From the NCBI GenBank assembly GCA_002737665.1, contig NSIF01000010.1:1-42032 (forward strand): a stretch of 42,032 bases of DNA, read 5' to 3'. Positions 8,997 through 19,409 of this stretch are shown one piece after another. The translations under genes were made by a program, and so were the position numbers. The notes below the pieces were generated by a model, which had not been told where the DNA came from, searched no databases, and saw nothing but the letters and a program-made list of their open reading frames with translations. Within the stretch, counting starts at the first letter, position 1; each line of letters begins with the position of its first letter. Source of the stretch: Flavobacteriales bacterium. Lineage in GTDB: Bacteria; Bacteroidota; Bacteroidia; Palsa-965.

Positions 8997-9632
8997 TCAG
9001 GGTAACAAAAAATAGAATATCGAAAAATGGATTAAGAAACTAATTGAAAATCCAGCCAAAATCTGTCTGGGCGTGTGGGCTTGCAAATAAAGTCGCGCAG
9101 TTCCAATTAATCCTGCAATAAAAAAACACGCCGAAAGTATTGGTGCGCCCCCGCTGTCGCGAAACAGCATTATAAAAAGAAACGCCCCACACAATCCCCC
9201 AATTCCTATCATGTGCAAACTAATTTTCCAGGTCAAATTTATTATTCCAGCAACAATAGTTTGAATAATAGCCCCAACAATAAACAAATAAATAAAAGTG
9301 GGTACAACCTTTAAATTATTTAAACAATAATACATTAAAAAATAAATTATAGCAGAAAATAGAAGCGGCCACTGCCTCTCTTCCTTTGTTTCCCCTTGCA
9401 TGCTTTCGAAATTGATTAGGTTTGCTTCCGGCTTTCCAAGTTTTACTATAGCATATAAAACTACTATCCCTAAAAATGTAAACCCTAAAACAATAAACAA
9501 AATATCAAATACATAAAACCCCTCGAAGACACTTAGCTCTGACGGAATAAATAAAAAAAAAACTGCAGTAGCAAAAGCAACCATAAAAAAAGGGTGAAAT
9601 AATACAGAAATAAATTGAGAAATCTTTTTCAT
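8997..9632 (-). CDS. PAP2-like integral membrane protein
   Basis: A 211-residue hydrophobic protein with about six membrane segments. Its C-terminal half resembles the PAP2 (type 2 phosphatidic acid phosphatase) fold: a KISLHMIGIGGLCG segment that recalls the S-x-H motif, then ARLYLQAHTPRQILAG, which recalls SR-x5-H-x3-D. The last acidic residue of that motif is Gln here, and the first KxxxxxxRP motif is weak, so phosphatase activity is uncertain. I start at 9632 (MKKISQFI), one base after the rpoN stop, rather than at 9659 inside rpoN. The tight spacing implies translation coupled to rpoN. A lipid or isoprenoid phosphate substrate would be the family expectation. Confidence 0.7.
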   Translation of the reverse strand: MKKISQFISVLFHPFFMVAFATAVFFLFIPSELSVFEGFYVFDILFIVLGFTFLGIVVLYAIVKLGKPEANLINFESMQGETKEERQWPLLFSAIIYFLMYYCLNNLKVVPTFIYLFIVGAIIQTIVAGIINLTWKISLHMIGIGGLCGAFLFIMLFRDSGGAPILSACFFIAGLIGTARLYLQAHTPRQILAGFSISFLIHFSIFYFLLP

Positions 9633-9633
9633 T

Positions 9634-11097
9634 TTAAATTTCCTTTCGCAATCTAGCAACAGAAATATCTAATTGCTCTCTGTATTTAGCAACCGTACGC
9701 CTTGCTATATTATACCCTTTTTCTTTAAGAATTTTAGTAAGCAAATCATCGGTAACGGGCTTTTTTTTATCCTCGGCAGATATTACATCAAGAAGTATTT
9801 TTTTTACTTCGCGAGTAGAAACCTCCTCCCCCACACTATTGGTAAGTGACTCTGAAAAAAAACTTTTTAATAAAAATGTACCAAATTGTGTTTGAACATA
9901 TTTGCTGTTGGCAACTCTTGAAACAGTAGATATATCTAAATTTACGCGATCAGCAATATCCTTTAAAATCATCGGCCTTAATTTAGTTTCATCACCATCT
10001 AAAAAATATTTCTGTTGGTAATCAAGAATTGCATCAATCGTTAGCAATAAGGTTTGTTGACGCTGATGCAATGCATCCATAAACCATTTTGCAGAATCAA
10101 TTTTTTGTTTAATAAAACTAAATGCTTCTTTACTGCTTTTATCCTTCCTCTTGGCATAGTCCAATAACATATTTGAATACATTCCACTCACACGCAAGTC
10201 GGGCATATTACGGTCGTTCAACGACAATTCTAATTTTCCATCATTATTTATAACTATAAAATCAGGAATTACATCTTGAACATTTCTGGAGCTGTCTCCT
10301 ACGGAACTGCCGGGCCTTGGACTTAAACTTGTAATCTCTTTTATTACAAGTTTCAAAGATTCGTTGTCAATCCCTAAACGATTAGCAATTTTTTCATAAT
10401 GTTTTTTAGAAAACTCATCCATGTGCTCCTGCACAATTCTAATGGCCATGATTAAATGTGGTGTCCTCGGAACTTTTCTTTTCAATTGCAACAATAAACA
10501 TTCTTTTAAATCATTTGCACCAACACCAGGAGGATCGAAATTTTGAATAATTCCAAGTATTTCTTTCAGTTCACTTTCAGTTGAAACAATATTTTGAGTA
10601 AAGGCTAAGTCGTCAATAACCGCCATTAATTCTCTACGCATATATCCATCCTCGTCGATATTACCAATTAAATAAGCCCCAACTTGATATTGATGATCAG
10701 TAAGCAATTGCAATCCCAATTGAGACAACAATAAATCTTGAAAACTTGGTCCTTGAGAAAGTGGAGACTCTCGACGCTCCTCGTCTGAGCTATTGTTATT
10801 CGCATGTTCTTTATAGGAATAACCCTCATCTTCATTTATATAATCTTCTAAAGAAAAGTCATCGTCCTTTCGTTCGCCTTCCTGTTCTTTTTCGCTATCA
10901 TAAAGATCATCCTCTACTTCATCTTTCTGCTCATCTTCAACATTTTCATCGCCTTCCTCAAGCGCAGGATTAAGTTCTATTTCCTCTTTGATGCGCTGCT
11001 CCAAAGCAACTGTAGGTAGCTGAAGCATTTTCATCAACTGAATTTGTTGAGGAGAAAGCTTTTGCAGCATTTTCTGATGAAGACCCTGACGCAACAT
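9634..11097 (-). CDS. rpoN: RNA polymerase sigma-54 factor
   Basis: The alternative sigma factor that directs RNA polymerase to -24/-12 promoters and needs AAA+ activators to open DNA. The 487 residues show region I (1-48, Gln/Leu-rich, HQKMLQKLSPQQIQLMKMLQLP), a strongly acidic region II (about 50-105), the core-binding and helix-turn-helix region (about 115-440), and the RpoN box ARRTVAKYRE at 465-474 near the C-terminus. All expected parts are present. I saw no -24/-12 promoter (GG-N10-GC) in the intergenic regions of the window, so its targets lie elsewhere. It is followed immediately by a PAP2-like membrane protein gene. Confidence 0.97.
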   Translation of the reverse strand: MLRQGLHQKMLQKLSPQQIQLMKMLQLPTVALEQRIKEEIELNPALEEGDENVEDEQKDEVEDDLYDSEKEQEGERKDDDFSLEDYINEDEGYSYKEHANNNSSDEERRESPLSQGPSFQDLLLSQLGLQLLTDHQYQVGAYLIGNIDEDGYMRRELMAVIDDLAFTQNIVSTESELKEILGIIQNFDPPGVGANDLKECLLLQLKRKVPRTPHLIMAIRIVQEHMDEFSKKHYEKIANRLGIDNESLKLVIKEITSLSPRPGSSVGDSSRNVQDVIPDFIVINNDGKLELSLNDRNMPDLRVSGMYSNMLLDYAKRKDKSSKEAFSFIKQKIDSAKWFMDALHQRQQTLLLTIDAILDYQQKYFLDGDETKLRPMILKDIADRVNLDISTVSRVANSKYVQTQFGTFLLKSFFSESLTNSVGEEVSTREVKKILLDVISAEDKKKPVTDDLLTKILKEKGYNIARRTVAKYREQLDISVARLRKEI

Positions 11098-11114
11098 AAA
11101 ATAATAGATTTATA

Positions 11115-11141
11115 CTAAAATACAATTATAATTCGAGACAA
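11115..11141 (-). promoter_or_regulatory. Possible rpoN promoter
   Basis: On the minus strand, TTG (11141-11139) is followed after 16 bp by TATTTTAG (11122-11115), an imperfect TAnnTTTG. It lies 17 bp before the rpoN ATG in the 170 bp gap that separates rpoN from the sdh operon. The match is weak. Confidence 0.3.
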
Positions 11142-11267
11142 GATAAATTTTGATAGGGGCTTTAATTGATCAACGATAAAAAATTTCTAAACTAAAATTA
11201 GAATCGTATTCGATTTGATAAATTATTCCCTTGTATTAAGAAATAAATTATTAACTACATACAATAA

Positions 11268-12011
11268 TTATTTCTTCAGTGTTGCCAACAAGTATTCACG
11301 ATTTAAACGTGCTATGTTTTCAATTGAAATCTCCTTTGGGCATTCGGCTTCGCAAGATCCTGTATTGGTACAATTTCCAAATCCTAGTGCATCCATTTCT
11401 TTTACCATATTCAAAGCTCTGTCCACACGTTCTACCTGACCTTGTGGTAGCAATGCAAATTGTGAAACTTTTGCAGAAACAAATAACATAGCAGATGAAT
11501 TTTTACATGCTGCCACACACGCTCCACAACCAATACAAGCAGCTGCAAAGAAAGAAGCGTCAGCATCATCTTTGGGAATTGGCAAAGAATTGGCGTCTTT
11601 TGCATTTCCCGTATTGACAGAAATAAACCCTCCGGCCGCCTGAATTTTATCAAACGCTGAACGATTCACAACCAAATCTTTAATAACAGGAAAAGCTTTT
11701 GCCCGCCAAGGCTCAACAGTAATTGTTTCGCCATCTTTAAAATGACGCATGTGCAATTGACAAGTAGTTGTACCTGATTGTGGACCATGGGCACGACCAT
11801 TAATATGCATGCTACACATTCCACAAATTCCTTCCCGACAATCGTGATCAAACGCAATTGGTTCGTTTCCTTCTGTAATCAAACGCTCATTAAGCACATC
11901 GAACATTTCGAGAAAAGACATTTCTTCGGAAATATTAGCTACAGGATAAGTTACAAAACCACCTTTAATGTTGGCGCTTGCTTGTCTCCAGACTTTTAAT
12001 GTAAGATTCAT
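11268..12011 (-). CDS. sdhB: Succinate dehydrogenase/fumarate reductase iron-sulfur subunit
   Basis: The electron-transfer subunit of respiratory complex II, passing electrons from the flavoprotein to the membrane subunit. In 247 residues it has the N-terminal plant-type ferredoxin domain with [2Fe-2S] cysteines C58, C63, C66 and C84, and the C-terminal domain with [13 protein letters not shown] and [15 protein letters not shown] for the two further clusters. The first C-terminal motif ends Cys-Lys rather than the usual Cys-Pro. It is the last gene of sdhC-sdhA-sdhB. A small bulged hairpin lies in the 60 bp between sdhA and sdhB (GCGCTCC near 12041 with GGACGC near 12055), possibly an RNA-processing or attenuation point. 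Confidence 0.97.
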   Translation of the reverse strand: MNLTLKVWRQASANIKGGFVTYPVANISEEMSFLEMFDVLNERLITEGNEPIAFDHDCREGICGMCSMHINGRAHGPQSGTTTCQLHMRHFKDGETITVEPWRAKAFPVIKDLVVNRSAFDKIQAAGGFISVNTGNAKDANSLPIPKDDADASFFAAACIGCGACVAACKNSSAMLFVSAKVSQFALLPQGQVERVDRALNMVKEMDALGFGNCTNTGSCEAECPKEISIENIARLNREYLLATLKK

Positions 12012-12071
12012 AGTTTAATTTTTTTGCTTCATTATTTTCTGCGCTCCTAAAAAGGGACGCAACCAATTTGA

Positions 12072-14051
<1,980 letters not shown>

Positions 14052-14084
14052 AATAGAACTCTTTAAATATAAGGTTGTCTTATT

Positions 14085-14777
14085 TTACAATGCCCAATTG
14101 AGCAAATCCTTGTGTAATAATTTTGCGCCATAAAATAAAATAGGAAAAGAACCAAAGCCCACTCCGATAAGTATTGAAAATCCTAATGAAACTTTATCCA
14201 ATATTGGCATGTATTTTTTATTGCTAAGTCCGAGTGTGTGAAATGCTGAAGCTAAAGCATGGCGCAAATGAAAAGCAAGAAAAATAACAGAGATAAGATA
14301 GAGTAAAGCGTAAACTGGATTTTCTAGAGCATGTACCACATTCACCGAAATGGTTTCTTGGCCAACACCGCCAACAGTACCCGTAATTCGATAAGGAAGA
14401 AAAAAGTTATACAAATGAACAACAATAAAAAAGAAAATAACACTTCCGGTAAATCCCATATTACGAGAATTCCACGAACTCGTTTTTCCCCCATCATTCA
14501 ATGTGTACTTTATTGGACGTGCCTCGTTATTTTCACGTGTAAGCAATACTGCTTGTGCAACATGAATAAGAATGGCGAGAAACAAAACAATCTCGATGAT
14601 GCGAATAATAATCATTCGTACCATGCTATGAGAAGTTTCATCAAACTCTACACCACCATCACCAAAGAATAAAGTAACGTTAGTATATAAATGTTCCAGT
14701 AGAAACAAGATGAGAAAAAGGCCAGAAAGGGCCATCATTGTTTTTTTACCAATAGAGGAAGTTAAAAATTTTAGCAT
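14085..14777 (-). CDS. sdhC: Succinate dehydrogenase cytochrome b subunit (type B)
   Basis: The membrane anchor of complex II, which passes electrons to menaquinone. The 230-residue protein has five hydrophobic segments, and conserved histidines (H29 in LFLLEHLYTN, then ILIHVAQ, VVHLYNF, FHLRHAL, AFHTLG) fit the two-heme cytochrome b558 type seen in Bacillus and Wolinella. No separate SdhD gene is present, consistent with the type B architecture. It is first in the sdhCAB operon and is preceded by a strong promoter carrying a palindrome. Confidence 0.93.
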   Translation of the reverse strand: MLKFLTSSIGKKTMMALSGLFLILFLLEHLYTNVTLFFGDGGVEFDETSHSMVRMIIIRIIEIVLFLAILIHVAQAVLLTRENNEARPIKYTLNDGGKTSSWNSRNMGFTGSVIFFFIVVHLYNFFLPYRITGTVGGVGQETISVNVVHALENPVYALLYLISVIFLAFHLRHALASAFHTLGLSNKKYMPILDKVSLGFSILIGVGFGSFPILFYGAKLLHKDLLNWAL

Positions 14778-14818
14778 AGTCGGTATTGCGTTTGGGCCGA
14801 TAAATAAAGATCAACGTG

Positions 14819-14836
14819 TAGGTACAAATGTACCTA
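14819..14836. promoter_or_regulatory. Perfect palindrome overlapping the sdh -7 element (operator candidate)
   Basis: TAGGTACAAATGTACCTA is a perfect inverted repeat with 7-bp arms and a 4-bp centre. It covers the whole -7 element of the sdhCAB promoter, so a dimeric regulator bound here would block RNA polymerase. I did not see the same full site elsewhere in the window. Confidence 0.55.
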
Positions 14837-14855
14837 ACAGCTAGAAGTGTATCAA
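14825..14855 (-). promoter_or_regulatory. Promoter of the sdhCAB operon
   Basis: On the minus strand, TTG (14855-14853), 20 bp, then TACATTTG (14832-14825) is an exact match to the TAnnTTTG -7 consensus. It predicts a 5' leader of about 40 bases before the sdhC ATG at 14777. Confidence 0.7.
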
Positions 14856-15053
14856 GAAAAAGCGAAAATTTGAATAGAAATTTGTAGAAAATGTGATTCC
14901 CCCCTCAAATTGATTCTAAATTGGCGAATTATCACTCCTAAAAATAAAAACTATGGATATTATTTGTATAAATGCCCTAAATCAAGAACCCTAAACAATA
15001 TATTCCTTTAGAATGTAGATTCCTTTTATCTTTATTCCTTCAATCCTTAACCT

Positions 15054-16343
15054 ATGCGATACGCACCAATTTCCAACAAACTCTTTATTGAAAACCGAAA
15101 ACGTTTCAGGGCGAACTTGAAATCAAAATCGATTGCTGTTTTTAATTCAAATGACACTCAACCGACAAATGCGGATGGCACTATGCCCTTCAAACAAAAC
15201 AAAGACCTCTTTTACCTTTCTGGAATTGACCAAGAAGAAACCATTCTATTGATTTTTCCTGATTCCCCTGACAAAGAACTCAATGAGGTATTATTTGTAC
15301 GAGAAACGAATGAGCACATTGCAATTTGGGAAGGAGAAAAACTCACAAAAGCACAGGCGGCGATAAACTCAGGTATAAAAAAAGTATATTGGACACACCA
15401 GTTCAAACAAGTTTTTAATTCACTAATTTTTGAAGCAAATAATATTTACATCAACTCCAATGAGCATATTCGTTCAGGAAATGAGGTCGAAACTCGAGAT
15501 GAACGTTTTCTTTCTGCTTGTAAAAAAACATATCCACTACACAACTATTTAAGAAGTGCGCCAATCCTGTACGATTTACGTGCTATCAAATCTGCCGAAG
15601 AAGTTGCGATGATTCAAAAAGCATGTGATCTTACTGGAAATGGATTTAATCGATTGCTTTCATTTGTAAAACCAGGGGTGTGGGAATACGAAATAGAAGC
15701 GGAACTGGGACATGAATTTGTGCGGCAAGGGGCCGGCTTTGCGGGATACGAACCAATTATTGCAGCTGGAAAAAATTCTTGCGTATTACATTACAACATC
15801 AACGATAAACAATGTAAAGAAGGAGATATTTTGTTGATGGATTTTGCTGCTGGCTATGCAAATTACCAAAGTGATTTAACGCGTTGTTTGCCTGTAAGTG
15901 GAAAATTCACAAAGCGCCAAAAGAATGTTTACAACGCTGTTTTACGTGTGATGAAATTCGCAACTTCAAGGTTGGTAGTTGGAAATAACATTACTGATTA
16001 TCACAAAGAGGTGGGAAATGCAATGGAAGAAGAATTGTTAAGCCTACGTCTAATTACAAAAACAGAAGTAAAAAAACAAAATCCCGAATGGCCTGCCTAC
16101 AAAAAGTATTTTATGCATGGGACTTCACATTATCTTGGATTAGATGTACACGATGTTGGTAGTCGTTTCAGAAAATTTGAAGCTGGAATGGTTTACACCT
16201 GCGAACCAGGAATTTATATTCCCGTTGAAGGGCTAGGCATTCGATTGGAGAACGATATTCTACTCACAAAAAAAGGACCTGTTGACTTGATGAAAAATAT
16301 TCCTATTGAAGCGGAGGAAATAGAAAGTTTGATGAAAAAATAA
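15054..16343 (+). CDS. pepP: Aminopeptidase P family protein (Xaa-Pro aminopeptidase)
   Basis: A cytoplasmic metallopeptidase that removes the N-terminal residue from peptides with proline in second position. The 429 residues have the N-terminal creatinase-like domain (1-about 170) and the C-terminal pita-bread catalytic domain. All five dinuclear-metal ligands are visible: D263 and D274 (LLMDFAAGYANYQSD), a histidine in the HGTSH block (355-359), E384 (CEPGIY) and E399 (RLEND). The spacing is close to that of E. coli AMPP. A TATCTTTA element at 15027-15034 may be its -7 box, but no clear upstream element pairs with it. Between it and divergent sdhC are 276 bp. Confidence 0.94.
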   Translation: MRYAPISNKLFIENRKRFRANLKSKSIAVFNSNDTQPTNADGTMPFKQNKDLFYLSGIDQEETILLIFPDSPDKELNEVLFVRETNEHIAIWEGEKLTKAQAAINSGIKKVYWTHQFKQVFNSLIFEANNIYINSNEHIRSGNEVETRDERFLSACKKTYPLHNYLRSAPILYDLRAIKSAEEVAMIQKACDLTGNGFNRLLSFVKPGVWEYEIEAELGHEFVRQGAGFAGYEPIIAAGKNSCVLHYNINDKQCKEGDILLMDFAAGYANYQSDLTRCLPVSGKFTKRQKNVYNAVLRVMKFATSRLVVGNNITDYHKEVGNAMEEELLSLRLITKTEVKKQNPEWPAYKKYFMHGTSHYLGLDVHDVGSRFRKFEAGMVYTCEPGIYIPVEGLGIRLENDILLTKKGPVDLMKNIPIEAEEIESLMKK

Positions 16344-16373
16344 ATCGTTAAATTGGAAATATTTGAATGTAAA

Positions 16374-16402
16374 TTGTTGACCTCTTTCATTTTTCTCCTT
16401 TG
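16374..16402 (+). promoter_or_regulatory. Possible promoter of the alpha/beta hydrolase gene
   Basis: TTGTTGAC (16374-16381) followed by CTCCTTTG (16395-16402), eight bases before the ATG. The TTGTTGAC...CCTTTG pairing resembles the element before the TauE-like gene (40407-40433). The first two bases of the -7 box do not match TAnnTTTG. Confidence 0.35.
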
Positions 16403-16410
16403 TTTAAGCC

Positions 16411-17274
16411 ATGGCCTTATCACAACCTATATTTAAACCAACAATTCCTGAAACAAATTTTATTGTTTCACGTGGCGCAAAAATTCGCTACACATCTATC
16501 GGCAAAGGCAGGGCAATTGTTTTGTTACACGGGTTTTTAGAATCTTTGGAAGTGTGGTTTGGAAATGATTTTTCAATTTCACTCGCCAAAAAATTTCGTG
16601 TCATTGCAATTGATCTCCCCGGCCATGGCAAATCAGATTGTATCGGTTATGTACAAAAAATGGAGCGTATGGCAGATGTTGTGAAAGATGTAATGGATAA
16701 TTTAGGACTCAGGAGATATGTGCTAGTGGGGCATTCAATGGGTGGATATGTGGCCTTAGCTTTCGCTGAAAAATATTCAACCAACCTCAGTGGCCTTTGT
16801 CTTTTTCACTCTACGGGTTTACCAGATAGCGAAGAGAAAAAAAACGATCGTGATAGAGCTATAAAAATGGTGAAGAGAGCGCCATCCAAATACACAAATT
16901 CTTTAGTAATCAATTTATTTGCTGTTGTGAACCATAAATACATGAAGAAAGAGATAAACTGGATTCGTAGAATGGCAGCAAAAACAAAAAAACAAGCTAT
17001 TGTTGCAAGCCTAGAGGGAATGAAAATTCGCCGAAACAGAGAAATTATTTTAAAATTCACTACGTGTCCTGTTCTTTTTATAGGGGGGAAACGTGACCGG
17101 GTAATTGCATTTACAGCAATAGAAAAACAAGCACAATTACCAAAAACGAGCAAGCTCTTAATGCTCGAACGCGTGGGTCACATGGGATTTTTAGAGTCAA
17201 AAGAAATTTCATCAAAAAAACTGAAAACATTTGCAGGAATGTGCTTCAGCAAAAAAATAAATTCCTCTGCTTAA
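16411..17274 (+). CDS. Alpha/beta hydrolase
   Basis: A 287-residue cytoplasmic alpha/beta-hydrolase-fold enzyme. The early HGFLES segment (about residue 40) would supply the oxyanion hole. The nucleophile elbow is GHSMGG with S109, and the likely acid and base are the Asp in GGKRDRV and the His in RVGHMGF near the end, so the triad looks complete. The substrate cannot be told from sequence; esters or lipid-derived carboxylates are typical. It sits 67 bp after pepP and has a possible promoter of its own. Confidence 0.88.
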   Translation: MALSQPIFKPTIPETNFIVSRGAKIRYTSIGKGRAIVLLHGFLESLEVWFGNDFSISLAKKFRVIAIDLPGHGKSDCIGYVQKMERMADVVKDVMDNLGLRRYVLVGHSMGGYVALAFAEKYSTNLSGLCLFHSTGLPDSEEKKNDRDRAIKMVKRAPSKYTNSLVINLFAVVNHKYMKKEINWIRRMAAKTKKQAIVASLEGMKIRRNREIILKFTTCPVLFIGGKRDRVIAFTAIEKQAQLPKTSKLLMLERVGHMGFLESKEISSKKLKTFAGMCFSKKINSSA

Positions 17275-17339
17275 TTATAATTTATTTAGACTGTCAATAA
17301 AAACACAATTCAACAGGAATAAACTCCTACTTAAGATAA

Positions 17340-17347
17340 TATATTTG
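17340..17347 (+). promoter_or_regulatory. -7 promoter element, leaderless arrangement
   Basis: TATATTTG matches TAnnTTTG exactly and ends four bases before the ATG at 17352. No TTG is found at the expected -33 distance, so promoter strength is unclear. Confidence 0.4.
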
Positions 17348-17351
17348 AAAT

Positions 17352-17720
17352 ATGAAAACAATCATTTCCCTTTTTATTTTAACACTTGCTTGTAACATTA
17401 TCCAAGCACAAGAAAGTTCTGCGACAACTCATTCGGAATTTAATTTTCAGGGTAAACTATACATCGCAGATTACGATGTAACAAAACATCTTTTAAAAAT
17501 GAACGAGGAGGTTTCGTTTCAGATTTATGATGAAACGGGCATTTGTATTAAAAGATCAGAGGGAATAATTATTGATTTTAAACCAATTCTTAAAGCTGGA
17601 GAAGAAAAAACTTTTGTTGTCCGGTTTTACAAAAACAGTCAAAAATCAAAAAAAAAGAAAAAAGCTTCAATAAAACATAAAGGTGAAATCGGAGTGATGG
17701 TGATTAAAGATCAGAAATAA
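17352..17720 (+). CDS. Small secreted protein of unknown function
   Basis: I do not recognise this 122-residue protein. It begins with a clear signal peptide (about 1-19, ending ACNIIQAQ), so it is probably periplasmic or surface-exposed. The middle (about 30-100) alternates hydrophobic and polar residues in a way that suggests a small beta-sandwich. Near the C-terminus a very basic stretch (QKSKKKKKASIKHKG, about 96-110) interrupts it. No catalytic motif is visible. It has an exact -7 element four bases before its ATG and is convergent with thiL, 34 bp away. Confidence 0.65.
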   Translation: MKTIISLFILTLACNIIQAQESSATTHSEFNFQGKLYIADYDVTKHLLKMNEEVSFQIYDETGICIKRSEGIIIDFKPILKAGEEKTFVVRFYKNSQKSKKKKKASIKHKGEIGVMVIKDQK

Positions 17721-17754
17721 TTTGTTGTACTAATTACAATTAATTATTGGGAAA

Positions 17755-18807
17755 TCAGTTATCTTTCCCTAATAACGCATCCCAACCCTGTGCCGTAACG
17801 GGATGTTCCGTATTTGACCGAGTCACTAAATTTACTCCTGCCTCTTTAGCGGTAATGTGTCCAATGAAAGTGACATCTGGGTTATGCTGCAATTTTTCGT
17901 AATCTTTCATATCAACGGTGAACAGCAACTCAAAATCTTCTCCGCCATTCATGGCGCACATGGTAGGGTCAAGACTGAATTCTCTTGCACGATCAAATGT
18001 CATTGGATCCATCGGAATTTTTTCTTCATACAACTGTGCTCCCACATTTGATTGCGTGCAAATATGTAAAAGTTCAGAAGCTAATCCATCTGAAATATCA
18101 ATCATCGACGTAGGAACTACGCCACAATCGGCTAGCATCTGAATAATATCAATTCTTGCTTCTGGTTTTAATTGTCGCTCGAGGATGTAATCATTCCCTT
18201 CAAGATCAGGTTGAATGTTAGGATCAGATTTATAAACTTCTTTTTCGCGTTCGAGCATGAGCAAACCCATATACGCGCCACCAAGGTCGCCTGTCACACA
18301 CAGAAGATCTTTTTCTTTTGCTCCATTGCGATAAACAATTTTTTCTTTTTCGGCTTCCCCGATGATGGTGCAAGAAATTACCAACCCGCTTTTTGAAGCT
18401 GTAGTATCTCCGCCAACTAAATCAACTCCGTATCTTTCACATGCAACCAATAATCCAGAATAAATTTCTTCGATTGCGTCTAATGAAAATTTACTGGAGA
18501 TGGCAATCGAAACCAACAATTGTTTCGGCGTAGCGTTCATCGCAAAGATGTCGGAAAAATTTACTGTCGCTGCTTTGTATCCTAAATGTTTTAATGGCAC
18601 ATAGGATAAATCGAAATGTACTCCTTCTACTAACATATCGGTAGAAACAACAGACATCTTTGCTCCACCGTAATCAATAATTGCCGCATCGTCACCTACA
18701 CCTTTTACAGTTGAAGGATTTTTGAGTTCAATATTCTGCGTGAGATGCTTAATGAGTCCAAATTCGCCAAGTTTGGAAATCTCAGTTGTGGAGTGATTGT
18801 CTAACAT
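17755..18807 (-). CDS. thiL: Thiamine-monophosphate kinase
   Basis: Phosphorylates thiamine monophosphate to thiamine diphosphate with ATP, the last step of thiamine cofactor synthesis. The 350 residues carry the N-terminal ATP/Mg-binding block GDDAAIIDYGG...STDMLVEGVHF, the NFSDIFAMNATP helix, the VGGDTTAS motif and the C-terminal MNGGEDFELLF motif. All are diagnostic of ThiL in the PurM/SelD superfamily. No other thiamine genes are near. It has its own promoter and is divergent from the suf operon across 269 bp. Confidence 0.96.
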   Translation of the reverse strand: MLDNHSTTEISKLGEFGLIKHLTQNIELKNPSTVKGVGDDAAIIDYGGAKMSVVSTDMLVEGVHFDLSYVPLKHLGYKAATVNFSDIFAMNATPKQLLVSIAISSKFSLDAIEEIYSGLLVACERYGVDLVGGDTTASKSGLVISCTIIGEAEKEKIVYRNGAKEKDLLCVTGDLGGAYMGLLMLEREKEVYKSDPNIQPDLEGNDYILERQLKPEARIDIIQMLADCGVVPTSMIDISDGLASELLHICTQSNVGAQLYEEKIPMDPMTFDRAREFSLDPTMCAMNGGEDFELLFTVDMKDYEKLQHNPDVTFIGHITAKEAGVNLVTRSNTEHPVTAQGWDALLGKDN

Positions 18808-18811
18808 TTTG

Positions 18812-18840
18812 CAAAGTTAGCCACACAAATCGACTTGCAA
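18812..18840 (-). promoter_or_regulatory. Promoter of thiL, leaderless arrangement
   Basis: On the minus strand TTG (18840-18838), 18 bp, then TAACTTTG (18819-18812), an exact TAnnTTTG. The spacer to the ATG is CAAA, identical to that before the sco gene, which places the expected transcription start at the start codon. Confidence 0.6.
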
Positions 18841-19027
18841 TTTTCTTTTTTGAACCTAAATAGTTGATTAATAGCGCTGACCGAAAGAACTTTAAATTTC
18901 AATCAATTTTTTTTCAATAAAGCTGGTTATTAAAGGCAATTCAGCCCCATTAATTTAGATGCCACAATCCTGATAATCTGTCTAAAATCTTTGCACATGT
19001 ACCATAAAGTAGGTATTTTTGCACCTG

Positions 19028-19046
19028 ATTTAGATTTAGTCTAAAT
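19028..19046. promoter_or_regulatory. Palindrome upstream of the suf operon (operator candidate)
   Basis: ATTTAGATTTAGTCTAAAT is a perfect inverted repeat with 7-bp arms around a 5-bp centre, 30 bp before the first suf gene. The same half-sites recur as a wider pair: ATTTAGA at 18953-18959 and TCTAAAA from 18981. Position and symmetry suit a dimeric iron- or Fe-S-responsive repressor, but the regulator cannot be named from this sequence. Confidence 0.5.
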
Positions 19047-19076
19047 AAACATATTTACATATAATACTGAATATCA

Positions 19077-19403
19077 ATGATTACAGTAACCGAAAATGCG
19101 AAACAACATGCGATAGACCTGATTAAGCAGGAAAATCGACCTCTGGATACATTTATCCGCGTAGGTGTAGATAGCGGCGGATGCTCTGGGCTTTCTTACA
19201 AAATGGAGTTTGATAATGTGTTGCAGTCCAATGACCAGGTTTTTGAGGACAAGGGAATTAAAATTGTGGTCGATAAAAAGAGTTTTCTCTATCTGATTGG
19301 AACAGAATTGGATTATTCTGCAGGGTTGAATGGTAAAGGGTTTGTGTTTGTGAATCCGAACGCATCACGCACCTGCGGATGTGGCGAAAGTTTTTCAGTA
19401 TAA
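19077..19403 (+). CDS. sufA: HesB/IscA/SufA family iron-sulfur assembly protein
   Basis: An A-type carrier that receives Fe-S clusters from the SufBCD scaffold and passes them to target proteins. The 108 residues have the three conserved cluster-binding cysteines: C36 (DSGGCSGLSY) and C100/C102 (TCGCGESF). This is the usual family length. As first gene of the operon, six bases ahead of sufB, SufA is the natural role; the sequence alone does not separate SufA from IscA. Confidence 0.93.
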   Translation: MITVTENAKQHAIDLIKQENRPLDTFIRVGVDSGGCSGLSYKMEFDNVLQSNDQVFEDKGIKIVVDKKSFLYLIGTELDYSAGLNGKGFVFVNPNASRTCGCGESFSV

Positions 19404-19409
19404 AATTTT

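Noticed and set aside
14331-14672. 113-residue open frame antisense to sdhC
   Set aside because: It lies entirely within a strongly conserved sdhC gene and has no recognisable features, so it is a shadow frame.
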